From NCBI RefSeq assembly GCF_009730915.1, contig NC_052487.1, forward strand, positions 15,232,314-15,296,313: a DNA stretch of 64,000 nucleotides. The letters are read 5' to 3'. Below the pieces are notes generated by a model. The model was not told where the DNA came from, searched no databases, and worked only from the letters and a program-made list of their open reading frames with translations. This stretch comes from Dioscorea cayenensis subsp. rotundata (lineage: Eukaryota > Streptophyta > Magnoliopsida > Dioscoreales > Dioscoreaceae). Of the stretch, positions 21,670 through 35,393 are shown in pieces (position 1 is the stretch's first letter; every line of letters begins with the position of its first letter). A program made the translations under genes and the position numbers.

Positions 21670-24215
21670 ATATTGTAATTTGTTTTAAAAAAAAAACAAA
21701 CATGAATAAACCACTTCAATTAAAAACCCATGAAGATCCACATTGTAATTCACTCACACTTAAACTAATCAATCAACTGGTACATAAACTAGACCAGATA
21801 TAATTAATTCAATAAAAACATTGACCAATTCACCATATACATCAATATATCACTCTATAATTAAAACTCTATCAGTTAAAAATAGATAGGTATTTTTTTT
21901 TAAAAAAAAACAACCAAAAGAAAAGAAAAAATCAAGACAATGTAGAGACAAACTCAACAACAGAGTCTGGCAACCACTCATCACCGGCAATGAAAGAAGC
22001 AACACTAAACTTTTGAGCCACATTATCACTCACAGAAGACTGGTATCCCGACCACTTGAAAGTATTTATTTATCATGTGCTTTGAAGCAATGGAACTTAT
22101 CAAAATGTAAGCACAAATGAAATGAGATCAAGATAATGAGCTGCAAATGATCAACACATCCGAGATAGTTCTATTTCAACTAAATGCTCCCGTGTGAGTG
22201 TGTGCATACTTCATCTCTTGTTTTTCCTGATCACTCCACATGTCATGGCTACAGGTGTTAGAGTTGCTAAAAACACCCTTAATGATCAACTAAGAGTCTT
22301 TCGGTCCTCAGTAGAAACTTTAGGTTATAAGCGAATGCATGAGAGGGTTCAGGAGATCAATCCTTTTTGAGTCCGCCTAACGTAGACTTGCACAAAATCT
22401 TTCCGATGGATGCACATGCTGATTAGGCACAAGAGCCACCCAACTTACTCGATAACAAGCTGCATAGACGCATTCATGCTACACGAGCAGAGGAATACTG
22501 ACATAGACTCTTTTTTTTTTTATTTACAAATGCATACAAGTCTTAGTTTATGTCTCCTAACCTTCTTCATGCAAAACTTCACTTATGACTAAAAACAAAA
22601 ATACATGGGTGCCAAGAGCTCTTAGTTGATCATTGTATGTAGAGTTTAACAACCTAACATCTTAAGTCATGGCAATGGGTTAGTCGGAATGAACAAGGTA
22701 GAAGCGTGTGCTAGACAATTTTACCGAAAGCACTAAAGTAGGAATAGAACTTCATTTCACAAATCATAACAAAAATAGCAACTCATATCTATCCTTCTTT
22801 CAGCTAGGAACTCCTTAACATTAGATCAAAGCTATCATTGGTTGCCACTCATGTAAAGGTATAAAATACCCCATCCCCACACCTAGAGTCGTACATTGCC
22901 CTCAATGTACAATAATCAGCAGTACATGGTGCTAGATATGTAACAAAAACAAAGGGACGGAGTAAAGAAACTTCCCCAATAATTTCTTCTAATGGTGCCG
23001 AATCCCTTCCTAGACAATAAGGCGTATCGTGTCTTGTGGGCTTCATTTGTAAATCTTGGCTCACTAACGGGTGGTGGAGAGCTTCTCCTTGCTCGTCTGG
23101 AGACCAAATGCTTGATCAGCATCCCTACAAGACCATACGTGCACCATCAAACCAAAAATCCATGAAAACAATGCATAATGAAGTTAGAATGCTGAAATTC
23201 AGTCATTGCTACAGTAATTTCGGGGAAAAAAATTGCAAGTCTCTTCTTGTAAAAGTGGGAATCAAAATTTACAAAGCTTTAGATTTAAGCTAGAAGTTCA
23301 CAAGAAGAATTGAAACACATTCCACAAAGTTTTCAGCCCATTCAAACCAAAAAAAATCCATGGATTAAGTGTGAAATGAAGCCTGCCTCAAGTTAGGGCA
23401 TGAAATACCTTGGTGAGTAGATCCGGCGAGAAAGTCGGTAAAACTCCAAATAAATGGTGGGATTGGGGTTGCAAAGGGGAGGAGAGAATATTAGAGGAGA
23501 AAAAATGAAGAAGAACGGTGAAAAAATGAGGGGAATCGGAAGAGAAATGAGAGAGAACTCAAGAAAACAAGATGAAGATGAATAGTGGCCAGAAGGAGTG
23601 AAGGGTTCCCATTTAAGGCATTTCCTGCACAGTGCGAGGGTACTGTGCGGGCGCGCAGTGCCCGCGAGTACCTGGACGTGCGCAGCCAGCAAGCCACGCG
23701 GGGTGCACGCGGCCCGCGTAGCGCTCAGGCTGGCACGCGGGCACCCGCGAGGGGTTGGGATCCAATGACAGTGGCCTACGTGGGCCGCACGCGGCCCGCG
23801 CAAACCTGGAAACTCATAAAAAAATAACAATGTCCCCTTTGCAACTGCAAAAACAATTCAAATACAACATTTCACTCACCGAATTAAACATGAAACACAA
23901 CCACAAAACACCTAACAAAGAGAGACTATAAGAGAGCAAGGATAATCATCAAACCAATAAACAAACACACAAACACAGATCACACGATAACAAACACAAG
24001 AACATAAGCAACACACCAATCAAAATTCAAGAAAACGAAAAATGAAGAACGACAAATATAAAACCTTGGGTTGCCTCCCAAGAAGCGTTTTGTTTAACGT
24101 CGTTAGCTCGACGTACCTTACCTCGTGCTCAAGGTGGATCAAAAGAAGTTGAGTTACCTCCAATTCCAAGAGACGTGTTCCATGATGGAAAACTCATTGA
24201 GAGGCATGAAAATAC
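21670..24215 (-). mobile_element. Family C internal tail, non-coding
   Basis: Sequence downstream of the family C protease on the minus strand. 22855-22930 holds the minus-strand relative of the 'TACATTGAGGGCAATGTAC' block also seen at 32460-32480 and 54640. A GC-rich cluster of CGCGGCCCGCG-type dyads lies at 23625-23810, like the one in the family's LTR. The usual protease-end signature, an NK...LLGRQP-type peptide, is readable near 24070-24110. No reverse transcriptase or integrase is seen, and I find no 3' LTR, so the 3' end is lost or has diverged. Confidence 0.6.
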
Positions 24216-26780
24216 TCAAAACTTGCCTTTCCCCTCAAAGTAAAGACGGTCTACCTCCCTTGGTGGCGTTAGCGTGACTGTCGTTCCCTCCTTTAGCTTT
24301 TTGTTCACCTTGCACCACATCTTCTTCATGTTTTTCTTCTTTTTACGACTTGGTGGTGGATCTGTTCCCACATAGCTTACATGCTGCATTGGAGGGGAAA
24401 CATGGACCTTCATCTTATCCTCCTTGTTGCCCACTTCTTCCAGATATTCATCCAATGGGTTCATAGCCAAAACTTCCTGCATACAATCAGAGATGACCAT
24501 ATCAGTTTCATAGGTAAAATATAAGGGGTCATCATGATCCAAGGTTTGCCTCATTGCTTCACGAAGTGTAAAAACGACTTTCTCCTCTCCCACTCTGAGA
24601 ATCATTCTCCCTCCTTTTACATCAATGAGAGCACCAGAAGTATTAAGGAATGGGCGCCCAAGGATCAGTGGGATATGAACGTCATCATCCACATCAAGTA
24701 TCACAAAGTCCACAGGAATGATGAGTTTATCCACCTTCACAAGTATATCTTCAACAACACCCCTGGGCTTCCTTATCGATCGATCTGCAAGTTGCACCGT
24801 CATTCTTGTGGGCCTCAAATCCTCTAATCCCAACTTCAAGAACAACTTGTATGGCATTACATTAATGTTGGCCCCAGAGTCGGCCAGTGCTTTCTCTTGC
24901 ATGCCCTCCCTAATCATACAAGGGATGATGAAGCTCCCAGGGTCAGTCAACTTCTTTGGAAGCTTCGTCTGAATCATTGCGGAACAATTCCTAGGGAGTG
25001 CCATTGTCTCAAGCTCTTCAAGCTTCCTCTTATTGGTAAGAAGGTCTTTCATGAACTTGGCGTACTTAGGCATTCCGGCCAATACCTCAACGAGTAGAAT
25101 ATTTATATGAAGCTGCTTGAACATGTTGAGGAACTTTTTGTACTGAGTGTCCTTCTTTTCCTGTTTCAACCTAGCTGGGTAAGAGACAGGGGTTCGTACT
25201 CAGGAACCCTCGATGTTGATGGTTTAGCGGGTTCCTCACCTTGCTTGTCATTATTCTCCCCACTTACCGGCTTAGCCACTTCGGGGTCTTCCAAAATGGT
25301 CACCCCATCCTTCTTGGCACTTGAGAAATCCTCGGCTCTTGCCTCCAACGGTCTCCCACTCCTAATAGTGACGGCCTTGAGGTGCTCCCTTGGATTCTCT
25401 CTGTATTGCTCGGGAGGCTGCCTTGTGGTCGCTCAGTATTTGCCCTGGCTAGTTGCCCAACTTGATTTTCGAGTGATTGGACCGATGCTTGGAGGTTCCT
25501 TAACACTGCGCTTATCTCGTTGAATTGACCACTGTGTTGAGTTAATTGGTTATTGATATTTTGAAATTTTGCCTCAGTGTTGATCATAAACTTTGCCAGC
25601 ACGTCTTTAGTGGTAAATTTCTTCCCTTGATCTTGCTGAGGTTGAAACTGAGGTCCCAGAGGTTGTGGTGGTCTTTGTTACTGTGGCCCCGAATTCCATG
25701 AAAAATTGGGGTGATTCCTCCACCCTGAATTAAATGTGGGACCGTATGCGTTTCCTTGGCCCCTCTGACCACCGCCAACATAATCCACTGTCTCAACAGG
25801 CCCTGTGGAGGAAATAGAGATAGGGCATTGTACAGTTGAATGTGTAGCCCCACAAGTACCACAAGACAAGACTGCTCCATTATTTGAGCTTGAGCCCATC
25901 GTAAACTGATCAAACCTCTTAGTTAGTGCTTCTACCTTCGCGGTCAAGGTGGTGGTATCATTTACCTCTTAAATCCCCTCTATTTTCTGTAGTCTTCCTC
26001 GAGTGCTCCAGTGAGATTCATTTCTAGCCATGCTTTCAATCAACTGCTCTACATCCTCAGGATATTTTCTGCTCAATGAACCCCCTGCCGCGGCATCAAT
26101 GAGTTGTCGGGTTTGATAGTTTAGCCCATTAAATAATATCTGCACTCTCATCCAAGATGCAAAACCAAGGTGAGGGCATTGTCTCAAGAGATCCTTAAAC
26201 CTCTCATGAGCTTCAAACAAAGTTTCTGAGTCACCTTGTCGGAAAGAAGATATTTCTTGTCTCAATTGGGCTGCCTTGCTCGGTGGGAAATATCTAGCGA
26301 GGAATTTCTCAACCATATCCTTCCAAGTTGTGATGGACCCGGGGGCCAGTGAAGTGAGCCAACGGTATGCTGCATCCCGTAAACTGAACGGAAACAATCT
26401 CAACCTAATCGCGTCATCTGAGACAGTTAATCTTGAAAGTTGAACAGATTTGAAGGAAACGGGACAGGTGTGCATGAGGGTCCTCATCAGCTAAACCATC
26501 GCTGAACAGAGTTCTGGATCATCCCAATTGTACTAGCCTTAATCTCAAAATTGTTTGTTGGAACTGTAAGGGCTTGTACGCTAAACTCATCACCGGTGAA
26601 TTGCGGTCTCTCATAGTCAGACAAGGTTGTCCTAGGTTCAGCCATAACTGATGGTTCACTCTGTTCAATCTGTACTTCCAGCTGCCCTGAACTTTCTGCT
26701 CCTTCTCTCAACCTCTGGCGGAAAGTCCTATCAATCTCACTGTCTGGTTCTACCAGATTTGTCGGTCTTCCTCTTGTCAT
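24216..26780 (-). pseudogene. Ty3/gypsy gag and protease, family C
   Basis: Retrotransposon structural genes, broken by frameshifts. Gag starts at 26780 (ATG ACA-type start shared with families A and B). The retrotransposon gag domain (26487-25969) has the 'RLRLFPFSL...AYRWL' and 'FLARYFPPSK' blocks. A C-x2-C-x4-H-x4-C knuckle ('CGTCGATHSTVQC') follows at about 25820-25865. A linker with a coiled-coil-like segment follows (25602-25300). The aspartic protease (25169-24216) has intact 'DSGA' at 24870-24881 and an 'ILGRPFL' motif. A frameshift is evident near 26500, and others lie between 25970 and 25170. Gag would form the particle and protease would process it. Without pol the element would need another element's enzymes. 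Its 5' LTR and primer site lie just to the right. Confidence 0.85.
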
Positions 26781-26958
26781 AAGATAGGTACCTCACACCA
26801 GAATTAACAGTCAGTGGTTAAGAGCAACACGAGATTAGGGTAAAAAGATAAAACTGTGCAAATGGAAATATTTACAAGAGAGAAAGATAGGAAACAAGAG
26901 GATAAAATAAACAATGGTTAAATCAACAAGCTACGAGTTTTCTGAGTATTCCTTGTGG

Positions 26959-26976
26959 TTCCCCGGCAACAAAGCC
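26959..26976 (-). other. Primer binding site, tRNA-Asp-like (family C)
   Basis: The minus strand reads TGGCTTTGTTGCCGGGGA, a variant of the TGGCGCCGTTGCCGGGGA primer site of many plant Ty3/gypsy elements, seven bases inside the LTR end. Confidence 0.8.
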
Positions 26977-26983
26977 AAAAACT

Positions 26984-28518
26984 TGATGAGAGTCCCGCAA
27001 GTGCACGGGGTCGTCAAGTAATACCTCTCGTGCTAGCACGAGAGGATCGTATTCCCTGGGCCCAAGGAGCTACCCTTACTTCCTTTTCACTCGTTGTCTA
27101 ACCTACAAATCACTTGATGCTTAAGGCTACTAATAAAAATAAAACTAAGCGAGTAATTGTGAAAGATCGATTAAGAAAGTGGAAATCAAGAAGTGAGGGA
27201 GGTCACGGATGTGGATTCCCCCGGGGTTACTAAGGATTAGAAGAATGCTAGAAGTGCTAAGCACGTGGTGGTTCAGGCCAAGAGAGATCCAAAGATAGAT
27301 CATCCCTATGGTCACGGTAATGATCCCTAATCCCATACAAGTATTGGTACGGAATCTCTTCCGTCCAAATCCTCCTACAATTCCAATTCACACAGGGAAA
27401 TCTCTAATTAGGGCTGAAACTCAACCTAGGTCCAGCCCTAATGGTTGGAGGGGTATGAGACACCCGATGGTCACGGCGTGCTCATACATACATCCCCATT
27501 AAGCGAGGTGTGTCTAGTACAAGGGCGATGGTCACGCTCCGAGTACAACCTAGAAGTTGAAATACAGAGTTCTTATGAAAGATCAACACATAAAAGTGCA
27601 CCAAGCTTAAACCATGAACAAACCACATGCATTAAACGAATCAAAGCATTCAACAACACAAGTTCACCCCAAGGTTCACCGACATCCGGTGACCTTGGGG
27701 GTTTAGCCGTCCATATAAGAAACTACACAAGATAGGCGCATGAAAAAAACTAACAAATGCATATAAAAAACTCCCTCAAACAATGAGAACAATAGGAGGA
27801 AGAGGAAGGCCGCAGATGTCTTCCACGAACGCCGCAATAGGAGCGGCTTCCCACGTCGTCTCCAAGCTTCTCAAAGGTGGAATCGATGAAGATCTTGCCC
27901 AATGACGCTTCTCCCCTCAAGTTTCCCTCTCTAGATCGTCGGTTGTGGCCTCAATTAGCTCCGATAAAGTTGCCCCCGCTGAGAGCCTCCAATATTGGAA
28001 AGAGATATGATGATGGAGAAAGAAGAAGATCCCCCAAAATAAGCCCTAGCTTTACATAAAAATCATCTGCCCCGAGTCACGCGGCCTGCGCGCGGGCCGC
28101 GTCACGTCCGCGTGGGTCACTGTCTTTCCGCTCGCAAAAACCCGGTCGGTGCTACATTGCTAAGCTACAGTACCATCTTAAGTATTTTGCTACAGTGAAA
28201 CATCCGCAGTAACTGGCACCGAATTCTCCAGTGGCCCATGCGGGCGGTGCGCGGGCACTCAGTGCTCGCGAGGTTCACAGCCTAATTCTAATAGGGTCCC
28301 GGTTCCTTGCTACATAACCGCAACAGTGTTTTTCTTCGAGAACATGCTTTTTGGTGTTGATTTCACCACAATTGCGTTATCGAGCACATTTTAGCTTCTT
28401 TGAGGCCTGCAACAAGAAAATAACCAATCTAAGCAAAAAACGAGCACTGATTAATCTAAAATAGCATGCAACCATATACAAAACCAACATATAAATACAT
28501 ACATTTAGGCTCTTATCA
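26984..28518 (-). repeat. Family C LTR, 5' copy
   Basis: A 1535-bp LTR in minus orientation with termini TGATAAGAG...CTCATCA. It contains a GC-rich dyad cluster (28078-28275, CGCGGGCCGCG-type) with CTACAGTA-type motifs between and beside the dyads (28160-28220). Its outer end abuts family B LTR sequence at 28519, so the element probably inserted there. A second, truncated copy is at 36536-37618. Confidence 0.82.
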
Positions 28519-29558
28519 GGTTCTCAGATACACCAAGGTCTACTAGGGTAACTGTGCACCTAAAACACATCGAGTTTTGCTATCACAAAAAGAAATCACA
28601 ACTATGGTCATCCATACACTAAGTTTTACCAAAGCATCTGTGCAAATCAAACACATCAAGTAATGCAACATAAGATTTAACACTAGAATTCAAAGAACTT
28701 CGTAGACATTAAAAACACTTAGTCAAAGCATATTAAACATTGTAGTTCAACACCCTGGGGCACCGTGGATAGTTAGCCCCTCATGGATAAGTACGATAAC
28801 GAAGAATCAAATACAAATCTAGAAAAAGAAGACATGATTCTCTCCTTTCTACACAAGATGATATTCCTTGGTGCTAACCCCACTTCTCTTGTGCCTCCAA
28901 CTCACCATTGATCTCCCTATATGATGTGAGGAAGCTTGATCTTTGATCTCCTCCAAGTCCTCCCAGTAGAGAAAAGAATCCCCGAACAAAGATGATCTCA
29001 AAACCCTAGAAATCTGAAGTTATATGGCAATTTTCGGCCTCAACACGGTCTGAGCATGGTCGTACAATAACCGTGTCCTCAATGAGGATTCTGAGTGAAT
29101 CGGGCCTGGAATATTCAGGAGAAGAGACTCAATTGTGTCATGCTCGTGCCTTACCTGTGCATGGTCATGCGAAGAGCTTCCAGATCGTGCTGCCCTTGTT
29201 TAGAAGAAACTGTCTTCAGGCTATGATTTTCAGAGGAACACGCACGGTTGTTTGGAGGCCATGTCTGGCCTGATGGCACAATCATGCTTGAATACTTTAT
29301 TGTTCATCTCTAGGCTGGGGTATTCAAGGGGGATAGCACACGGTCGTGCACTGCCCATGTTAATCATGAGACTTGGCAAAAACTTCATTTTTTGCTCGTT
29401 TACTCCCCGGACTCACTCTAAATTGCTTCAAGCCCCTGGTTTCTGCACATAGAGCAAATATACCCAGAATAGCACCTTAAATGGAAAAAATATATGCTAA
29501 AAGATAAGTAATTTAATGGAAAGAGGGTGAGTAAATATGATATGAAATGCACTCATCA
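28519..29558 (-). repeat. Family B LTR, partial
   Basis: Minus-oriented LTR beginning TGATGAGTGCATTTCATATC at 29558 and matching 38294-38751 plus 48204-49126. It includes a cluster of CACGGTC/GACCATGC-type dyads (29044-29360). No polypurine tract follows on the right, so it is a 5' LTR or solo LTR. It is cut on the left by the family C insertion. 29559-29755 to its right is unassigned spacer. Confidence 0.78.
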
Positions 29559-29755
29559 AGAGTTTATTACTACAGCTGTTCTACGAGCACTTATTTGTAT
29601 GCAGACATCATGGCAAGAATTTGTTTCCGCTAGTGTTTGGTAGAGCATCTTACTTATTATACTTTCTGGTCATTCCCAAACTTCTAATAACTGAACTTTC
29701 CTCCACTATTATGGGTGTATCATAGTATACTTTCTACTTTTTCCGTAAGTGTTTG

Positions 29756-31628
29756 TGACAACGCCCCTTGCATGTGACCGCAAGTGCACAGGTTTGTCGA
29801 AGTAATAAATCCCAGGTGAGTGGGTATCGTATCCACAGGGAGTAGGGAATAAAAATACCAAGATTGCTATCTAACTTAGCGAAGACGGAATAATGATTTT
29901 GTTGATAAAATGTAATGAAAGCAAGAATAAAAGAAACAAGAAAGAGAGAAGCACAAATAGATGAGAGGTAAGGCAATCGATAGAAGTGGGGTACTCGGAT
30001 ATTGTTCCACCTAGGACAATTGTTTCAAGTGCAAAATCTAAGGTAGACCGTGACTAACCCAAATGAGAGGTAAGGCAATCGATAGAAATCCTTAAACACA
30101 CGACCTCAAATCTAAGGTCAACCGTGACTAACTCTACATTATGTCCTGACGGAGAAATTGATCAATCTCAACACCTCACACTATGTAGAGTTGCAAGACA
30201 CTCTAGAGATTCCAAGTGATAAACCCTATTCCAATGTATAGATCTAACCCTTTGGTTTAGGTGAAAGACCTCTAGTCACAATTAAGCCCTAGGTGCTAAA
30301 GTCACTTCAATACTTCACTCCGTTGCCTATGCAACTAAGCTCCAGTGGAGGTCATCACTTAGCCCATTCACTCTACTATGACCGCAAAGAACTCTTGGAA
30401 CGTGGAAGAAGGATAAATCACATCGGAGGGGAAAGGGGACGCTCTGCTACCTCTAAACTCACCCTCTCGATCCTCTCCAATCTTGCAATGTCTAACCCTC
30501 ATGGTGTGTCACTCACTCACAAAAGTTATCAATGTAGACTCTCAACTCTAGTGTCACTCTAAGGGAGAAATCATGCAACAAGCATTCAAGATTGAAACTC
30601 AATTAAAGACATCAATTAAGGAAAACATAATAGAAGATTAATGAAACAAATACATCATAGGGTTCACAAATCCAAGTACCCAGTAGGCGTTTAGCTCTCC
30701 ATGGAGCTAGTTACAATCAACAATGAAATTGAATGTAAAAACAAGTAATCCATAGAAAAACCCCCTCGATATTCGTGTCGATGGTCTTGTGGAGTAGCCT
30801 CATCTACTTCGAAGGTCCCTTGTTAGGCCTAGAGCATACATCGCCGGATCGGTGCCGATGAAAGCTACCCCCAAAAACCTTCTTCCAAGTGGAGTGCGGT
30901 GTTAAATCCGTAGAACCATTCCAAAGACTTGCCAAAAGCTCCTCAAACCCTAGTCGACGGCCTCTCAAAAGATAGGGAAAAGTTGGATAGAGGGATGAAG
31001 ATTGTCTCCCAAAATCGGGCTGAATCGCGCCTTAAATAAAGCTAGAATCCGGCATCCGCACACCCCTGTGGATTCTCCACACAGGCCTGTGGAATTTCCA
31101 CATGCCCGTGTGGATTCTCTAGAAACCTGATTTTCGGCCGGCTGTGAACAGTAACTACTATAGTGATTTGCTACCGCACCCTGCTACAGTGCTCCGCCAA
31201 AACACTCCCAATTCCACACTTCTCATCGAGTTAACATAAACGTGCACATGTTTATGTCGTAGATCGCGTCGTTTCTTCAATAAACGGGTTCATTGGTGAA
31301 GATCTTGCTATCATTGCACAAGTTGGAATACGCAAATGTGACTACCTTCATGCCCCTCCAACTCATTCTAATGGCTTGAATACATAGAGGTTGGCACACA
31401 TTCATGTATATTAGAGCCCCACTTGTGTCTTCACATTTGTTCCTTCCAAGATTCTACCAAATAGTGCGTTCACGATCTACTTTTGGCTTCTTTTCTTAAT
31501 ACTTAGCTTCACAACCCTACATGCACAAAAGAACATAAATACACATGTATTAGCGCTTAAACCTGATAAAAGTAATGTTCATAAAAAAAAAAGAATACTT
31601 CGCATTCTTAACACACAAGCACTTATCA
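29756..31628 (-). repeat. Family A LTR, second element (3' LTR)
   Basis: An LTR with termini TGATAAGTGC...TTGTCA, 1873 bp, the longest A copy. 31060-31125 holds alternating CACAGG/CCTGTGG and GTGGAATTTCCAC dyads, next to CTACAGTG-type motifs (31150-31195). The purine-rich tract on the minus strand, AAGTGTGGGGGAGTT, touches it at 31629, so this is a 3' LTR. The other end of this element was not found. Confidence 0.85.
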
Positions 31629-33740
31629 AACTCCCCCACACTTAAGCTTTTGCTTGTCCTCAAGCAAAGAAGTAAAACATTTAAGTATAGAAGAAAAAGA
31701 TATTGAAAGTGCTCGGCCTTAGGTTCACCAAAACATGCAAGGAAAGCATTCTATGAGTAAGGGCAATTTCAACACTAAATACGAAAAATCAATGCCCTAG
31801 CTAAAAACTTGAATAAAAAAGGACAACAAACCCGAGATCGTGTAAGTGTGTGAAAACTCACTCAAGTAAACCCAAAGTATACTCCTCAATGTTCCAAGTA
31901 TAAGGGACTTATTTAACTACAAAACGTAACAAAACAAAAGGATGGTAGTAGCTTCACACATCCTCTAAAGTAGCCCTTTCTGAAGCGGCCGCTAAGGTGG
32001 CTTTCACACTTTCGAGGTGGTAGCTCTTTCTACCGGGGTGGTAGCTTTCACTCATCCCATGAGATAGCTCTTTCTCTCATTAGGGCATAACTAGTATCCG
32101 ACTTATGAGAGTAGCTTCATACTTCATAGGTGGTAGCTCTTTCCACCCCTAATGCACAATTTAACATTTTTTTTTTTTTTGCAAAATAGAACAAGAACCA
32201 AAACTAATTAGTCCCTTAAACATCAAACTTGAGTCTCCAAAAGAGTTTCATGAGTGAGTAGTGCAACAAGAGTCAATCGGGCAAAAATTCCTAGAAATTC
32301 AAGTAAGAACTAGAGCATGAAAACATTCAATATTAAAACTTCTCCTAAACTCAAGAATACAGTCATTGCAACTAAGGTGAACCGCCATTGGCTATGTGAG
32401 CATGTATGTCAATCAAAATTTATGTAAAGGACATGTGCAATGTGAACTCCCCCCACACTTAAGATGTACATTGCCCTCAAAGTGCACATGCAAGCACAAT
32501 AAAAGTAATACAATTTAAAACACATGTGGGAGTGAGCAATTGAAACAATACTCCCCTGACTCCTAGTGTTGCGTTTAATGGAGCTAAATCCTTGGGAGTA
32601 AAATTCCAACGGGTTATGAAGCACACACGGCCGAACATTGGCCGTGTCCATGACTAGTTCTCAATTTCCAAACTGACAAGACCATCTACACGCATACACA
32701 AGATGGTTCAATGATCCTCAATAAACAAAAACAACTCGACTATATAAAAGATAAACAATGAATACAACTCGAGACAACAATAAATGATAAACTCAGAAGA
32801 AAGATCCTTTCTGAGTATACAAATCCAAAATAAAATGCAGAAGTAAAGAAAAGGAAGATGCATTAAGTGTCGGTGTCATCGGCGGTCGGCCCTACTGCTG
32901 TTGCTGTCGGTTGTGGAATAAGTGGATCGATCGGTGAATGAGCCGGTGATAATGGTGTTGGAGGAGCTGGAGGGGTCCGGGGTCACATCACAAAGGGTGG
33001 TCTCGCGTCTCGCTTTAGCAACTGCTGTATAATGTCAAAACTCTCCATGAACTCTGTATAGTGCGCCCTCTGTGTCACACGAATCTCTGCCACATCTGCT
33101 AGCAGTATCCCTACCGTGCTCTCGAGCCTCTCAAATCGATCATGGGCTCAAGTTGGGGAAAATATCCGCACTGGTGGGGGCTCATGCACCATAGGGGGTG
33201 CCTCTGTCTGATCCTGCTCGGGCTGTGCCTCTAGCGCCAGCTGAGAACCGTCTACTACAACTCCCTCGGTTGCAAACGGCTCTGGTGGGGGTACTTTCAG
33301 TACATAAACCCCGTCTGGATACTTCCTGACCAAGCCCATGAGCCTCATCGTCTCTAACCCTAGGGAGCTGGCACTATAGTCTTCTCGGCCCCTCTGATCG
33401 TGTCTCGTAATCCCATCCCCAGGAAGAGTCTAGTGATGTACGGGCCAGAGAAAATAACACCAATCCTGGAATAATATCCCTTATGCCTCAGGTACTCTGC
33501 TATGATGTGCCCTAAGTGAATCGGCTCGCTTCGTACCATGGAGTATAAGTATAAAAGTTCCTGTTTACTCAGGACTCCAGTGCTATTGTCTCGACTCAGG
33601 ATGGTATGAAGATATCAGTAGCTAGGTCGGGAAAGGCATGTAGCCTTGGACACTCCCGGCTCATATTAACCCCGACCACACAATATCCTATAGGCTTTCT
33701 TGGGGGTCAAGCTACCCGAAAAGTTGGTCGGTAGCTAATA
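31629..33740 (-). mobile_element. Family A internal tail, truncated
   Basis: The 3' part of a family A element next to its 3' LTR. It holds the 'TTGAGGACAAGCAAAAGC' segment beside the polypurine tract, pyrimidine-rich repeats of 'gtagctctttc' (31970-32150) and the 'GATGTACATTG' block near 32465. 33100-33600 encodes part of the same third protein as 41386-42374 (readable 'GHIIAEYL' and 'FSGPYITRL' blocks), with stops. Similarity to 41386-41890 stops near 33740, where the element is broken off. Confidence 0.7.
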
Positions 33741-35393
33741 TTACTCCTCTGTCTCGGTTTTTAAACCCTTGCTCAAGACACCATATTGCTAAATTAACCA
33801 TATGCCTTGTGTCATATCATTTCTTTGTTTAACAACAAAGTTTACCACCATGACGTTCTTTTGGTTTACCATCTCAAATGGGCATTTAATAATTATTATT
33901 TGACGGGAAGCTTGAATCCGTAGTTAAAAATAACACTTTTTTAAGGTTTTGTTTTTTAATGACGGTGTCCGACCTAAACAGACAAAGATGTTAGTATTGA
34001 TACCTTAATATAATCATATAAAAATGTTATTATTGAAACCTCAGTATAATTATTAAAAAAGAATTATTTTTTTAATAAAATTTAAATATTTTAACTGCTA
34101 AACTATTATTATAATTATTTTAAAAATCTAGAATTTAAACACTTGAACTGCTGAACAATTATCATAGTTGATATAAAAAAAAATTTGGTTTTCATAAATA
34201 AACATTTTTAACTATAAAAGTTTAATTATTTGCAAAGACATTTGGTTTCATTGCAAGTAATAATATTTTAAGATAGCATTCAAGTCGTAGCTTTAATGCT
34301 TGAAATAACAGCGACATTTATTTTCATTGCAAGTAACATATTTTGGGATACCATTCAAGTCATAGCTTTAATGCTTGAAAAGGATTCATTTGTAATGATA
34401 TTAAAGACTTAAAAAAATTATTTCACAAAAAATTAAGTATTTTTAGTTATCGAGATGGCAAGGAGAGGAAGAGTTTTAAAAGTAGGGTATTGGTTGGAAA
34501 AGTTGAATGGAACTCTTATAATATAAAATATCTATTAATAAATCAAAATTATTCAAAATAGCATTTTGTTTTAAATTATGTGTCACATTTGCACATAAGC
34601 CTTTTGTTATAAAATAACAATTCCATTAATTCACACCCGTTATTCATATAATTTTTGAGTAAATTTTTTGAATGTCTACCAAACATTTGTTTTATTTCAG
34701 TTTAAGCATTAACTTTAATTTTGCATCAAAATAAATATTAAGTTTTGATTTCACTTCACCGATGATAATTAGGGATTTCTAATGAAATTTTAGTAATGTA
34801 GACGGCAGAAAGCTTGCGTGGATGCCCACGATCCATGTCATCAAGGCACCAACTGAGCAACTTGGACACTGACATAATTTGGCCATATAGGATGTACACC
34901 TCATCTTCTCCTCTCATCATCTTCTTTTCTCATTCCCCCTTTCCTAATACTGTATCCCTAAAGCCTCAACACTGTGTGACTTGAACAACAGGTGTACAGC
35001 AGAGTTCGATAACACCTTTGTTTGATGCGCAGCGTTGAGGAGTTATATCTTCCACCTCTAAAAAGATAGAATAGTTTGTTCCATTTTGTTCATTGTTCTA
35101 TGTTTAGAATTTTAAATTCATTCAATTCATTTTTTCAATGTAATTGTACAAATTGAGTAATAAAATAAAGGTGTCTAAATGTTGAAAGAAGATCCATAAA
35201 ATCAAATTTGGCAAACACTGATTTGTACCACACAATCATTATAAATTCTGTACTAATGTCATTCTATGTTAATACAGAGATACAAAGATACAACTTAGAA
35301 ATTATAGTGCATTTCTTTGCTTTCATTTCCTTTTCTTGCTCCCTTTTCAAATCTTAATTGTTGGTTTTAAATATTGTGCAAGGTACCCATCTT
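33741..35393. other. Unassigned AT-rich spacer
   Basis: No coding signal. It contains an imperfect tandem duplication (34239-34305 and 34315-34380). The last 150 bases before the gag fragment resemble the leader upstream of family C gag ('aggtacc...cttatgac'). Confidence 0.4.
34239..34380 (+). repeat. Tandem duplication, about 66-bp unit
   Basis: Two copies sharing 'TTCATTGCAAGTAA' and 'TAGCTTTAATGCTTGAAA', nine bases apart, with moderate divergence. Confidence 0.85.

Noticed and set aside
23393..23830. 145-codon minus-strand ORF
   Set aside because: Follows the GC-rich dyad cluster in the family C tail; composition-driven.
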